Source: a virus. Taken from it: a stretch of DNA of 44,439 nt. Within the stretch, counting starts at the first letter, position 1. Each line of letters begins with the position of its first letter. Made by a program: the position numbers and the translations under genes. Of this stretch, positions 29,691 to 39,098 are shown piece after piece. Under the pieces are notes generated by a model, which was given only the letters and a program-made list of their open reading frames with translations, was not told the DNA's origin and made no database searches. The stretch covers positions 1-44,439 of the IMG/VR virus record IMGVR_UViG_3300046517_000468. One strand, given 5' to 3'.

Positions 29691-32600
29691 TATCTCGGCA
29701 GATCCAATACACGTTGGGGTTTCTTCGGTTTGTCTTTTTCTTTCTGGCCTTCAGTAACACCAACCATTGCACCGCGCGCCACATTATCCTTTATCAATCC
29801 GTGATCTGACAGATCCTTGATGAATTTTGCTGTGCCATCTGTCCCTTTGAGTATCGTGCGCCACACCGCGCCACTGAGGGGATGGTTCGACGGTGTTTGT
29901 GCCATTTCCAGAATTATCTTCGCCATCTCGGGATCGTAGGTCGCACGTTGCACCGCTTCCTCGGTTGCCTTGGCTACAGTGTTATTGATGAATCGGCCCG
30001 TTGCCACGACTGTTGCGTGCGGCACACCGATGCGGCCTGACTTCGACGCATAGTAGAGGGATAGCCACGACGCGCCCGACTGCCCTGACCCTGCCTCAAC
30101 CGGCCCTTTCCCGCCTTGATTCTGGAAGCGCATGTAGCTCGAATCAGTCATCTTTTCGCGCTTCATCAACTCGGCGATGGCTTTCAAATTCGCCATGTGC
30201 TCGGCACCGCCTTCTTCACCGAACGCTTTATTGAATAGCAACTGCATCGAACTCGGTTCGCCTACTCGATGCTCGCCGGTATCCAACAGTTTTTCCAACG
30301 TCGATGCGTCGTACTTGTCTCCCTTGAACGGGTGCGCGTGCATCATCAATTCTTTGACAAACGATTGCGCTTTTATCGGCGTATTGCCAATCGGCGACGC
30401 CAGTATTTTCCCCATTATCGATGCGTCTTTGAGGCCGTGGATAAGCATTTGCTCCATCTGTGCCGCGCCGATGGTGTCAGTGATCGCTCCACCCATCACG
30501 TCCTTGTAGTGCTGAACCAACGACTCCGAACTCTTGTTATTAGCGTCGAATTTTTGCGCATCACGCTCTAGCGCGGCGCGCGTCTTCGGCGATTGATCGA
30601 GCGCGGGACTCCACTTCTCCATAAACGCAGCGTGTTTCTCGGGCGTAAATCCTTTCGCCAACACCGCCTTGCTGTACTCGTTAGCGATACCGTCGCCGAG
30701 GATCTTGTACGCCTCCTGGTTCTTCGGCGCACCATGATTGCCACCGAACGTCGCCTCGAACTGCTCCATACTCTCGACGAGACCTTTGCCATGATGCAGG
30801 TATGCCGAGACCACATGCTCGTCGGGAATGTCCTCACGCCCGCGCCGTGACAGCGACGCAGCACGATCCAGCCTGTAAGCAACGTCGTGGCGGAAACGCG
30901 GCACCGTTTTGTCACGAAACTCTGTCTGCGCTTTGTTGTAGGCGGCGGCTGCGTCGGGATGCACTTGCTTATTAATTTCTGCTACCAGCGCATCGTGAAT
31001 CCGCTGCAAATTTTTAGCTTCCGTGTAATTTTCCGCGACGCGCGCATCATGGGCATCCTGGTTGAACAGCTTAACAACGTCATCGACCTGTTTCAGCGAA
31101 TGATTAACAACGGGCGCAACCGGATTGGCACCGGCTTTCAATTTGGGCGGTACTTTCCCTTCCCGCATCAGCAAATTGTTGAGCGCGCGGATCGACTCCG
31201 GCACCGTATCAGTGTGAATCCTTGAGATAAGCGGTTGCAAAATATCTTTAACTTCCTTGCTAACCGGCGCAAGAGTAACCCGCGTACCGTTGGCGTCAGC
31301 CAAGTTATACGCATCTTGATAATTTTTATCGTCTTCAACTTTGCGCGCGGCGTGTTCCTGATCGCGCAACTCACGCAACCGCTTCCCTTCCGTTGCCGAC
31401 TGTTTGGGATTCCAGTTGGGTATGCCCTCTTTCAACTCCCTGGTATTTTTGGCGATACCGCGCAACTGCGCATCAGTTGCAGCGCGATAAAATTCCGCCG
31501 ACGTTTGGACCGCAAGCGTGCCGGTGGGCAACGCTTTGTCAGTTATTTGCTCGTAACTGGTGATAATAGCTTTCTTCTGCGCTTTCTTCTGCGCGTCTGC
31601 CGCAGCCGCGCCTTCCTTGGTCAAGCGTTGCTGAATCTCAATCTGCGTCAGCGTTCGATTGCCTGCGCGTTGACCAATCGACCACAGATCCTCGGGTGCT
31701 TCGGTGCGCGTCAACGCATCGACAAATTTAGCAAGCTCGGGATCACGCTCGGGATCATGGCTGATGATGTCAGCGAATTTTCGGTTGGTCGATTCTTGCA
31801 TCATGCCCATGCTCTTAGCCCGCAAAGCGCTGTAGTGCGACATGAAAATTTGCGTCGCAGCGCGTTCGTCACCCAACCGCTTCGCCGCGATCACTTCTTT
31901 CACCGCAGGGAGCACTGAGCCGACCGTCGCCCTGGCTGCACCCATGCCCACTTCACCTACCTTTTTGGCAGCGACGCCGGTGCCCTTGACGCGCATCACA
32001 TTGAACTGCCCACCCACTGCACTTCCACCAATCTCGCCGATCGTTTCCCCTTTTTCACGTCCTGCCTGCCCATATTTTTGTTCTTCTTCCGGCCCACCAA
32101 CTATGCTGCCGAATATTCTGCCGCCCAAATCGCCGAGACCCCCCATGATCCAGCGACCGACTTTACCGACTTCTGCCGCGCCCGCGCCAACGACGCCTTT
32201 ACGCATCATCTCGTCGGCTGCTGCCCGTATCGGCGTAGCGGCTTTCTTAACCGCTTCCTCAACAACTTTCGTTCCCGGTTTAACAACTTTTTCTATGCCG
32301 CCACCGGGCATGATGATGTTACTGATCGCGCCCTCGGCGAAGACACCGAAGAAGCTGGTAATGAAATCGGCGTTATCAATTTTTTGTTGATCGACGACGT
32401 TGCTGCGGAACCGCTGCGGGTCCATGACTTCGGGAACCGTACCCGGTTTGGTTTGCTCGATATACTGCAGCGCCCCCTGGTAGAGCTTGCTGGCAACGGC
32501 AGGATAGAACAAGGGGCTTCCCGGCCCTTGGCTGATCCCCGCGTTCTGTATGCCCTGCGCAAGATCCACGGGTGACAACAACCCCGCCTTAACGAACTCG

Positions 32601-32782
32601 GTGACGCCCTCGACGAAACCTGTTTTTTGCCCACCGTGTTCTTGAATACCACCCGTGGGCTTTTGTTCTTGCGGCTTTGCTCCCGCCGCTGGTTCCTCCC
32701 CCGGTGCTTGCGGCTTCGGACGCGACGCATCATACGGCTGCGTCTTCTGCAAACGCGCAAATTGTTCTTCGGAGATAGGCAT
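29690..32782 (-). CDS. Large internal virion / DNA-ejection-type protein
   Basis: A 1030-residue protein. The N-terminus is Pro/Glu-rich; residues ~130-290 are Gly/Ala-rich helices that could insert in membranes (FFGVFAEGAISNIIMPGG; GGLGDLGGRIFGSIVGG). The rest is a long charged helical region. Large helical proteins late in podovirus virion operons usually form the ejection machinery (T7 gp14-16 and P22 gp7, gp16 and gp20 are the models). I saw no transglycosylase motif. The role is inferred from composition and order. Confidence 0.6.
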   Translation of the reverse strand: MPISEEQFARLQKTQPYDASRPKPQAPGEEPAAGAKPQEQKPTGGIQEHGGQKTGFVEGVTEFVKAGLLSPVDLAQGIQNAGISQGPGSPLFYPAVASKLYQGALQYIEQTKPGTVPEVMDPQRFRSNVVDQQKIDNADFITSFFGVFAEGAISNIIMPGGGIEKVVKPGTKVVEEAVKKAATPIRAAADEMMRKGVVGAGAAEVGKVGRWIMGGLGDLGGRIFGSIVGGPEEEQKYGQAGREKGETIGEIGGSAVGGQFNVMRVKGTGVAAKKVGEVGMGAARATVGSVLPAVKEVIAAKRLGDERAATQIFMSHYSALRAKSMGMMQESTNRKFADIISHDPERDPELAKFVDALTRTEAPEDLWSIGQRAGNRTLTQIEIQQRLTKEGAAAADAQKKAQKKAIITSYEQITDKALPTGTLAVQTSAEFYRAATDAQLRGIAKNTRELKEGIPNWNPKQSATEGKRLRELRDQEHAARKVEDDKNYQDAYNLADANGTRVTLAPVSKEVKDILQPLISRIHTDTVPESIRALNNLLMREGKVPPKLKAGANPVAPVVNHSLKQVDDVVKLFNQDAHDARVAENYTEAKNLQRIHDALVAEINKQVHPDAAAAYNKAQTEFRDKTVPRFRHDVAYRLDRAASLSRRGREDIPDEHVVSAYLHHGKGLVESMEQFEATFGGNHGAPKNQEAYKILGDGIANEYSKAVLAKGFTPEKHAAFMEKWSPALDQSPKTRAALERDAQKFDANNKSSESLVQHYKDVMGGAITDTIGAAQMEQMLIHGLKDASIMGKILASPIGNTPIKAQSFVKELMMHAHPFKGDKYDASTLEKLLDTGEHRVGEPSSMQLLFNKAFGEEGGAEHMANLKAIAELMKREKMTDSSYMRFQNQGGKGPVEAGSGQSGASWLSLYYASKSGRIGVPHATVVATGRFINNTVAKATEEAVQRATYDPEMAKIILEMAQTPSNHPLSGAVWRTILKGTDGTAKFIKDLSDHGLIKDNVARGAMVGVTEGQKEKDKPKKPQRVLDLPR

Positions 32783-32784
32783 GA

Positions 32785-34227
32785 CTATTGTTCCTCAACT
32801 TCGGGTTCAGCGCGATCGTAATAGGTTGGCAGTTTTTTCGGTTTATCACGCAGCACGTATTGGTCTTCCTTGTTAGGACCGAAACGCACGATCTTATCGC
32901 CGGTTTGTTCATCAATTATCATATCAACACCATGCACTTTTAAGGCATCGTTGAGACTGCCGGGGCTGTTGATAATGGTCGGATCACCTTGGCGACGCCA
33001 CACCTTATCTTTCGCCGTCAGCGACCGCTTCACCACTTCGATGTTGGTGTCGTCATAAACGCGCTTCATTTCCGCCGCCATATCGAGCAGCGTTTGTTCT
33101 GACGGCGGCGTACCTTTGCCCACCGTTTTCGCCCAATCGTACATGCGTTTAAGAGACGAGTCGTATTTCTTGATTTGCTCGCCGCTCCACTTGCCGCCGA
33201 CCATGCTGCGGTAGTTGTTCATCATCTGCACATATTGGTTTTTCAAGTCATCTGCTTCTGCCGTCGTTACGTTGCGATAGCCGTGGGCGTCGATCTGTGC
33301 CACGACGTTCTTCGCCCCGCTGTAGCCTTTCTTGACTTCAGCGAAGTGGTTGAGCGCCGGGTCTTTGGTAAATTCTTTTTGGGCGTTGTCTTCGATAGTG
33401 CGGATCTCCTTATCCGTCTTCCGACCGAGACCGGCGTTGAACTCGCGTTTCTTTTCTTCTAAGCCTTCACGCGCCTGATTTTCCGTCGCTATCTGATGAT
33501 TGCGGTTTTGCAGATCCCGTTTTTTGGACTGTTCCAGCGTCGCCACGCGATCTTCATGCGCCAGCTTCGATTCTTTGTCGCGCAGTTGCTCGCCCATCGT
33601 CGTGTAACGGTTGGCGATCGGCGCAATCGCCGCGCGGATTTGGGCAGGTGTAGCGTTCTCGATGCCCATCGGCAACGCTTTGACGATTTGCCGCGCGTTT
33701 TCTTCCGCCGCTTTCGGGCTGATCGTATCGTGCGCAAACGTCAGTGCATCTTTTAGCCCCTGTGGCGAGTCCACACCCGCAAACGTCTGCGCCACCTGCT
33801 TGCTGCGATCCTGCATGTCATCGTAAAAACCTTTCTGCGCCAGCCGGTACTCTTTCTGCTCAGAGAAAAGTCTCCCCTCGGACTCGCCGAGGAATTTGGG
33901 ATCTCCTATCTCCGCTGCCAACAACACATCATCTTTCGCCCGCTGCACATTATCGCTGGCGTTTTTGATCGTCATCAACAACGGATTCGCCATGTCGGTC
34001 GGAAGCATCTGTCCATTGCTCATGGACATGACATCGGGCGCATCAGGCTTGCCGTTTGCCGTCAGTTGTTTCGCCCGACTCGCCATTGCCGCGCGGACGC
34101 GAGCATCCTGCTCCATCTGCTTCTGGTTCATCTCGATCTTCTGCATGCGCTCCTGCGTTATCGCATGGGTGTCGTCGATGTTGGCCTGCGCCTGCAGGTT
34201 TTGCAGAAGAAACTCGGTTGTGCTCAT
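32785..34227 (-). CDS. Coiled-coil internal virion protein
   Basis: A 480-residue, almost entirely helical protein, starting with heptad-like stretches (QERMQKIEMNQKQMEQ) and continuing with charged helices (TLEQSKKRDLQNRNHQIATEN). The stop lies two bases before the next start; the ATG overlaps the previous gene (ATGA). Ejection-protein or tail-core roles fit the position. No motif identifies it. Confidence 0.55.
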   Translation of the reverse strand: MSTTEFLLQNLQAQANIDDTHAITQERMQKIEMNQKQMEQDARVRAAMASRAKQLTANGKPDAPDVMSMSNGQMLPTDMANPLLMTIKNASDNVQRAKDDVLLAAEIGDPKFLGESEGRLFSEQKEYRLAQKGFYDDMQDRSKQVAQTFAGVDSPQGLKDALTFAHDTISPKAAEENARQIVKALPMGIENATPAQIRAAIAPIANRYTTMGEQLRDKESKLAHEDRVATLEQSKKRDLQNRNHQIATENQAREGLEEKKREFNAGLGRKTDKEIRTIEDNAQKEFTKDPALNHFAEVKKGYSGAKNVVAQIDAHGYRNVTTAEADDLKNQYVQMMNNYRSMVGGKWSGEQIKKYDSSLKRMYDWAKTVGKGTPPSEQTLLDMAAEMKRVYDDTNIEVVKRSLTAKDKVWRRQGDPTIINSPGSLNDALKVHGVDMIIDEQTGDKIVRFGPNKEDQYVLRDKPKKLPTYYDRAEPEVEEQ

Positions 34228-35120
34228 GGGATGATTACATCTTCAGGTAGGTTAGAGAAGAAATCTTCCCAATTAAACGTGTCCCAATTTACGGAGTCCC
34301 AATCAAAGCCACTGGAAAACATATCCGTGGTGCTAGAACCGGGGCCAAACAGATTCTCCACGCCGCCTGTGCCACCGCCGCTATCAACTGCGCCACCGGG
34401 CACGCCGGTATCCACGGGATTCGGGTTATTGGGATCGAAGCCGGGACCACTGCCGCCGAACAACCCCTCGGTGCCGCCAGGAGTGTAACCACCGGGGCCG
34501 AAGTCACCGAGACCCGTGCTGTCGATGCCAAGCGTTTTGTAAATCTGTTCCAACGTGGCAGGGTCGATCGTTGAAGGGTCCGCACCGCCTAACAGATCCT
34601 TGAACGCTTTGACGGCAGCGGGGCCGTATTGGGCGAGTGCTTGAATTGCTTTACCGACAATCGGCGCACCTGCCGCGAGATCCTTTTGCTTATTGGTCGC
34701 GCCGGTCTCCAACGCTTTCGCCGCCGCTGCGGGCGAGCCACTGTTGACGCCCGCCAAGTCTTCGAGATTCTTGAGCTTGGTCTGAATCGCACTGTAACCT
34801 GCGCTCTGCCCGTACTTCTGCAGATCCGCGAGACGGTTGCCGGAGAGACCCATGCCCGCCGCGCCCGCCGCACGGCTAGTATTTTCCAACCCGAGATTGA
34901 GCGACGCCTGGAACGTCGGATCTTTCAAGATCGACGACGGATCTTTCATCAGGTCGATGATCGGCTGTTGCCACTGCGCACGTTGGCTGCGATACGGATC
35001 AGCCGCATCTGCCGCTTTGTTGGCGTCGCTGGCTGCACCCCCACCTGCGCCATGAATCAAATCGTATAGCGCCGTGAGATCCTGGGGCGTGAAACTAAAA
35101 CCGCCTGTCGTGTCAGCCAT
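34224..35120 (-). CDS. Virion protein, probable ejection component
   Basis: A 298-residue protein. Residues ~20-60 and ~85-190 are helical and Ala-rich with Gly spacing (LENTSRAAGAAGMGLSGNR); the C-terminal ~90 residues are Gly/Asp/Asn/Pro-rich and disordered. Such an Ala/Gly-rich helix with a low-complexity tail resembles P22 gp7/gp20-type proteins. It overlaps both neighbours. No family is certain. Confidence 0.55.
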   Translation of the reverse strand: MADTTGGFSFTPQDLTALYDLIHGAGGGAASDANKAADAADPYRSQRAQWQQPIIDLMKDPSSILKDPTFQASLNLGLENTSRAAGAAGMGLSGNRLADLQKYGQSAGYSAIQTKLKNLEDLAGVNSGSPAAAAKALETGATNKQKDLAAGAPIVGKAIQALAQYGPAAVKAFKDLLGGADPSTIDPATLEQIYKTLGIDSTGLGDFGPGGYTPGGTEGLFGGSGPGFDPNNPNPVDTGVPGGAVDSGGGTGGVENLFGPGSSTTDMFSSGFDWDSVNWDTFNWEDFFSNLPEDVIIP

Positions 35121-35824
35121 TATGTGCCCCCGTAGCCCATGTTCTTATACAACGAAACCAACTGTTGTAGCTCCGGCGGTAGTTTACCCCCCGCCGCCGT
35201 CGTTGCGCCTGCCGCCGCGATCGTGTTGCTGCCCTGCGGTCCCACTTGCTTGCCGCCTTGCGTGATGCCGGTAAAGTCCAACCCCGCTTGCCCGGTGTAG
35301 GGGTTTTTGCCGCTTTTCTGCATATCCTGCATCATCATCGAGTAGTTGACGCCCGCCTTTGCCATCGACTCCATCATCGACACCCACCACGGCGCAGCAG
35401 CACCGCCACTCGCCACCGTCGCTATCCCGCCAACGATCGCGGGGCCGTACTTCACCAGATTGCTAGTAAAGCCGTTTTCGTTGGGGATCACGTTAGCGAA
35501 CGGTGTGACATCGCCCCACAAATCGGAGTGGATGACTGCCTTGGAATCGCCGAGATTCTGATCGCCGGTAACGTGCGTAAATCCCTGCTTCGCCGAACTG
35601 ACGTTGTTCGAGCCATACCCCACCAGCGACGACGGCGCGTTGACACCGAAATCAAAAATCTTGTTACCGCCCTCGCTATCCCCGCGCGTCGCCTGCAACA
35701 AGCCGTTGTCGAGTAGATATTTCAGCACCGGATCAGTGTTGGGGTCCATGCCCTGCCCCTCGGCAGGCGCACCGACGTAGCGCCAAATCTGCGACGTGTA
35801 ATCAGCGTTCAGCGGTTCAGCCAC
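35120..35824 (-). CDS. Virion protein, unknown
   Basis: A 234-residue protein, TAATG-coupled to the next gene and overlapping the gp10-like stop by eight bases. An N-terminal globular region is followed by hydrophobic, Gly-rich stretches (YGPAIVGGIATVASGGAAAPWW) around 125-150, a possible membrane-active segment, and a Gly/Ala tail. It probably belongs to the ejection or tail apparatus. Confidence 0.5.
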   Translation of the reverse strand: MAEPLNADYTSQIWRYVGAPAEGQGMDPNTDPVLKYLLDNGLLQATRGDSEGGNKIFDFGVNAPSSLVGYGSNNVSSAKQGFTHVTGDQNLGDSKAVIHSDLWGDVTPFANVIPNENGFTSNLVKYGPAIVGGIATVASGGAAAPWWVSMMESMAKAGVNYSMMMQDMQKSGKNPYTGQAGLDFTGITQGGKQVGPQGSNTIAAAGATTAAGGKLPPELQQLVSLYKNMGYGGT

Positions 35825-38204
35825 TCTCGCCCCCGCTCGGTGTCAATTCCAACGCTTCAAAGCGCAACGGTCCCGTGGTATCCCCGCAGAGCACACGGAA
35901 CGCGCGGCGACGCGCCACACCAAGTCGGTTAGCGCGCGGACGCAGCGCATTGAGCAACACCGTCACACCGGGCGAAAACGTCTGATAATCGTCGTCGCTC
36001 CACTGGATCGTCACCGGCACCGGGATCGTCGTTTGATCGGCAACCAGATCCACTTCGCCGAAGAATTTATTTACCAGCGAGCCGAAATCGAGCTTCGATG
36101 TCTGCTGGCGGAAGTCGATGATCGCGCCGTCGTCACTGTATAACCCAAGCGATGCGACGAAGATGCAGGCGTTGCCGCCGAAACCGATGTTGCCCACCCA
36201 CAACGTCGCTGGCTGCGCTTCATCCACCGTGATATTGCCGTACCACTGGAAGCCGCCGAAATACGAGTTGAAGCCCGCCGACCCCCATATCGTCCAGTGC
36301 TTCGCTTCCAGACTGTAGACCAGCGCGTAGGCACTGTTAATCAGGTTGCAAACGATGAAGTTGTGGCCGGTGCCAATACTCGTTACCCATATCAACTCCG
36401 GCTGCGTCGGCGCGCCGTCTTTGATAAGGATCTTGTCAATGTAGGGCGTGCTCACTTTCTCCGGCGTGGTGCCGTTGATGATGTAGATCCCCTGGAAACC
36501 GGCGAGCGTCTGCCCGAGGAACGTAATGGTGTTGCCGACGTTGGCGAAGGTGGGGAAGCCGGGTTGACCGGATGTGTTCTGCCCCACCATGCCGATCTTT
36601 TGATTGGCGTTGATGTAGGGCGAGATCGGGATGCCCGGTGCCGGGTTGCCCGCATCATAAAAATATTGCGTGGTGTAGGTGCCGAACGCGACGAGATAGT
36701 TGAGCACCTTGCCGAGACCTGTGCCCTTATCATCCTCGAAGTTGGCGACGATGAATTGCAGCGACGGCCACAGCGCCGGGTTATCGATCGCGCAGGCGTG
36801 GATCTCGGCGTCCGGCGTCATCACATACGCGAAGTCGTTGAGCACCGGCAAACCGGGCACCGTCTGCGGCGGATAATTGGGGTCTGTTACCTTGGTCAGT
36901 GTGCCTGCGTCGAGCACCCAAAAATTCGATTGGTTCTTGAAGATAAGTTTGCTGCCGTTGGCAAACGTGTTGAATTGGTAAAACTGATTCGCTATCGTCG
37001 GGAACAAACTGTAGCTGTTCGACGTATTCTGATCGAGATTGAAGTAGTGACAGAATTGCAGTGGCAGTCCACCGAGACCTTGCCCGCCCGATGTCCATAC
37101 CGTGTCGTAGCGGAACTGGCTGACCGAGGGCGATGACTTGAACGCCACGGCTGCAGCGAACCCGAACGCCGCCGAATAGCCGGGGGGTGTTGAAACAAAG
37201 AACCACGTTACGCCGTCGAGCGAACGGTAAACATCTTTCACCGGGGCACCCGCCGAAATGCCGCCGATGATAACCATTGCGTTGCCGTAGACACACCCCG
37301 CCATGTGCGAACGGGGCGACCCGAACGCCGCCGTTGTCGTCTTGGTCCAGGTGATGCCATCGGGCGATGACCACACATCATTCAGATAGACGCCGAACGC
37401 GCTTTCGCCGCCGATGATCCACAGCAGGTTGTTGAAATACAACCCCACTGCCCCTGCGCGTGGCGTGAACGAGGCAGTGGAAACAGTGTTTACTTTGGTC
37501 CAGTTAGCACCGTCACTGCTGAACCACACGTCATTCTGCGCAACATTCGCGCCGTTGTATCCACCGTAAACATAGATGCCGTTATTGGCCGCGACGCAGC
37601 AGAAGTAATAGCGCGGACCCCACGGCGCGGGATTGACGGCGAGCGTCCATGTCACCCCATCGAGGCTACCCCACACGTCGGAGTACACCAGCGATCCCTG
37701 GAAACCGCCCATGATCCACATCAGGTTGTTGAACACGCAGCCGCCGAGACCTGTGCGCGATCCCACGCCCGCCGTCGATGTCTGCAGCGCCCAGGTAATG
37801 CCGTCCTGCGTGGACCATACATCGTTGCCAATCGTGCTCGATGTCGTCTGCCCGCAGATGACCCACATGCGATCCTGGAACACCAGCATGACGTGCCCGT
37901 AGCGCCCGCTCCATTGCGGTAGCTGCAGCGTGCAGTTGGTCAGACTCGACTTACTGAGTGTCCCACCAGATGTCCGCGTCAGCACATCGCCAACGATCAG
38001 GTACTCGAAGCCGTTGAAATAAAATTGGCCCTGCACGGTGCCGGGACCAAACGCCTGTACCTGCGCCGTGCCGGGACGACGCGACACATATACGCCGTCA
38101 CTGGTCTTATCAACGTAGCCGTTAAGGATGTAAGAGTCTTTCGTCAGAATGTCGCCATTCCGCGAATTGACATCCACCGCAAGCGGTACGCGCATCTTAC
38201 CCAT
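35817..38204 (-). CDS. gp10-like tail stabilisation protein with Kelch-type propeller
   Basis: A 795-residue protein. The N-terminal ~95 residues (VNSRNGDILTKDSYILNGYV; SRRPGTAQ) and the part after ~400 (LNYLVAFGTYTTQYFYDAGN; ALVYSLEAKHWTIWG) fit P22 gp10-type packaged-DNA stabilisation proteins. Between them, about 97-375, lie five units of ~50 residues with the Kelch-like pattern 'RxxxxxxxFNNLMWIxGG...DVWSSxDGxTW' (cores near 127, 176, 224, 276, 324). They should form a beta-propeller that may bind a partner or surface. P22 gp10 is 472 residues; the excess here matches the inserted propeller. It lies next to the gp4-like gene, as in P22. Confidence 0.75.
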   Translation of the reverse strand: MGKMRVPLAVDVNSRNGDILTKDSYILNGYVDKTSDGVYVSRRPGTAQVQAFGPGTVQGQFYFNGFEYLIVGDVLTRTSGGTLSKSSLTNCTLQLPQWSGRYGHVMLVFQDRMWVICGQTTSSTIGNDVWSTQDGITWALQTSTAGVGSRTGLGGCVFNNLMWIMGGFQGSLVYSDVWGSLDGVTWTLAVNPAPWGPRYYFCCVAANNGIYVYGGYNGANVAQNDVWFSSDGANWTKVNTVSTASFTPRAGAVGLYFNNLLWIIGGESAFGVYLNDVWSSPDGITWTKTTTAAFGSPRSHMAGCVYGNAMVIIGGISAGAPVKDVYRSLDGVTWFFVSTPPGYSAAFGFAAAVAFKSSPSVSQFRYDTVWTSGGQGLGGLPLQFCHYFNLDQNTSNSYSLFPTIANQFYQFNTFANGSKLIFKNQSNFWVLDAGTLTKVTDPNYPPQTVPGLPVLNDFAYVMTPDAEIHACAIDNPALWPSLQFIVANFEDDKGTGLGKVLNYLVAFGTYTTQYFYDAGNPAPGIPISPYINANQKIGMVGQNTSGQPGFPTFANVGNTITFLGQTLAGFQGIYIINGTTPEKVSTPYIDKILIKDGAPTQPELIWVTSIGTGHNFIVCNLINSAYALVYSLEAKHWTIWGSAGFNSYFGGFQWYGNITVDEAQPATLWVGNIGFGGNACIFVASLGLYSDDGAIIDFRQQTSKLDFGSLVNKFFGEVDLVADQTTIPVPVTIQWSDDDYQTFSPGVTVLLNALRPRANRLGVARRRAFRVLCGDTTGPLRFEALELTPSGGESG

Positions 38205-38970
38205 AGTGTTGTGCGTCCGGTGTGAAGAACATCGGTGCTTCCTCCGTCGCCGCCCAATCGGTAATTTCTTCGAGGGCTTCCGCCGCTTCCTTTTTAATCC
38301 GCGTAATGCGCTGTTCCGGCACTTCGTACTTATCCGCCATCTGCGCGCCGAGATTCTTGGTCAGGGCGTTGTACCACTCCAACGGCAAGTCGAACGTCTG
38401 CGTCGCCAGCGCGATCTCCTGGATCGGACGTTGCGTCTTCAGATGGATCGTGCGTGAAGCATCCAGCGGCGTCACGTAGACACTGAGCACGCCCATCGCA
38501 TTTGCCGGATCGTAGGCAAGACTCGGGTTGTTCAGCCCCGTCATCACCGGGTTGTAATAGACCGAGTTGACGACGCCGAGCGCTTGCTTGTTGCCGTACT
38601 GCTCGTATTCGAGGCGCGAGAGCACGATCAGCGACGTGTCGTAGTTTTGACCCGCAGTAACTTGGCGAATGAACGTGCCGTTGAAGATCCGCAGCGGACG
38701 ATACGAGATCACGTCGGCACCGACCGGCCCGATCGTGTACGTCGTCTTGCTGGCAACGCAGGGGATCAGGATCGTGTCGAGACACCAGAGCAGACGGCCT
38801 TTCGTCGCCCACAGCTTCAACATGAAGTTGAGCTTGCGCGTGGCGTCGGTCAGATCCCCGGCAGTCGGGTTCGCTCCATCCGACAACGCGCGGATGTCCT
38901 GCAACGCATCTTTAATGATCTCGTCGCGCGTTACGGTGATGGTGTTGATCGACCCTGCTGTTGTAGCCAT
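38197..38970 (-). CDS. gp4-like head-to-tail connector / tail accessory factor
   Basis: A 257-residue protein. The N-terminal helical part (TVTRDEIIKDALQDIRAL; ATRKLNFMLKLWATKG) and a middle beta part (YTIGPVGADVISYRPLRIF), then a C-terminal helix that starts with LPLEWYNALTKNLGAQMA, follow the P22 gp4 type. These proteins sit under the portal ring and extend the channel; some have muramidase activity, which I cannot see here. GAGAGGGA precedes its ATG. It overlaps the 55-residue gene by 40 bp. Confidence 0.8.
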   Translation of the reverse strand: MATTAGSINTITVTRDEIIKDALQDIRALSDGANPTAGDLTDATRKLNFMLKLWATKGRLLWCLDTILIPCVASKTTYTIGPVGADVISYRPLRIFNGTFIRQVTAGQNYDTSLIVLSRLEYEQYGNKQALGVVNSVYYNPVMTGLNNPSLAYDPANAMGVLSVYVTPLDASRTIHLKTQRPIQEIALATQTFDLPLEWYNALTKNLGAQMADKYEVPEQRITRIKKEAAEALEEITDWAATEEAPMFFTPDAQHYG

Positions 38971-39098
38971 TGTTCCCTCTCGCGGATCATCGCTTCGAGT
39001 TGCACACCTTTAAGGTTAGCGGCAACGATCGTTTGTTGGAGATACTGCACTTCCATTTTCCACAACGCCAACTCAACTTCCTCGTAAGACGGTTTCAT
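38931..39098 (-). CDS. Small helical protein, 55 residues
   Basis: Missed by size filters: ATG 39098 overlaps the stop of the tail gene before it (ATGA), and the TAA lies 40 bp inside the gp4-like gene. The product is one long charged helix (YEEVELALWKMEVQYLQQ; KGVQLEAMIREREQWLQQ). It fills the only gap in the operon. Its function is unknown; it might be a chaperone or assembly helper. Confidence 0.65.
   Translation of the reverse strand: MKPSYEEVELALWKMEVQYLQQTIVAANLKGVQLEAMIREREQWLQQQGRSTPSP

Noticed and set aside
36297-37136. 279-residue plus-strand frame opposite the gp10-like gene
   Set aside because: Antisense to a gene with repeated motifs. It is Arg/Val/Asp-rich without start signals or motifs.
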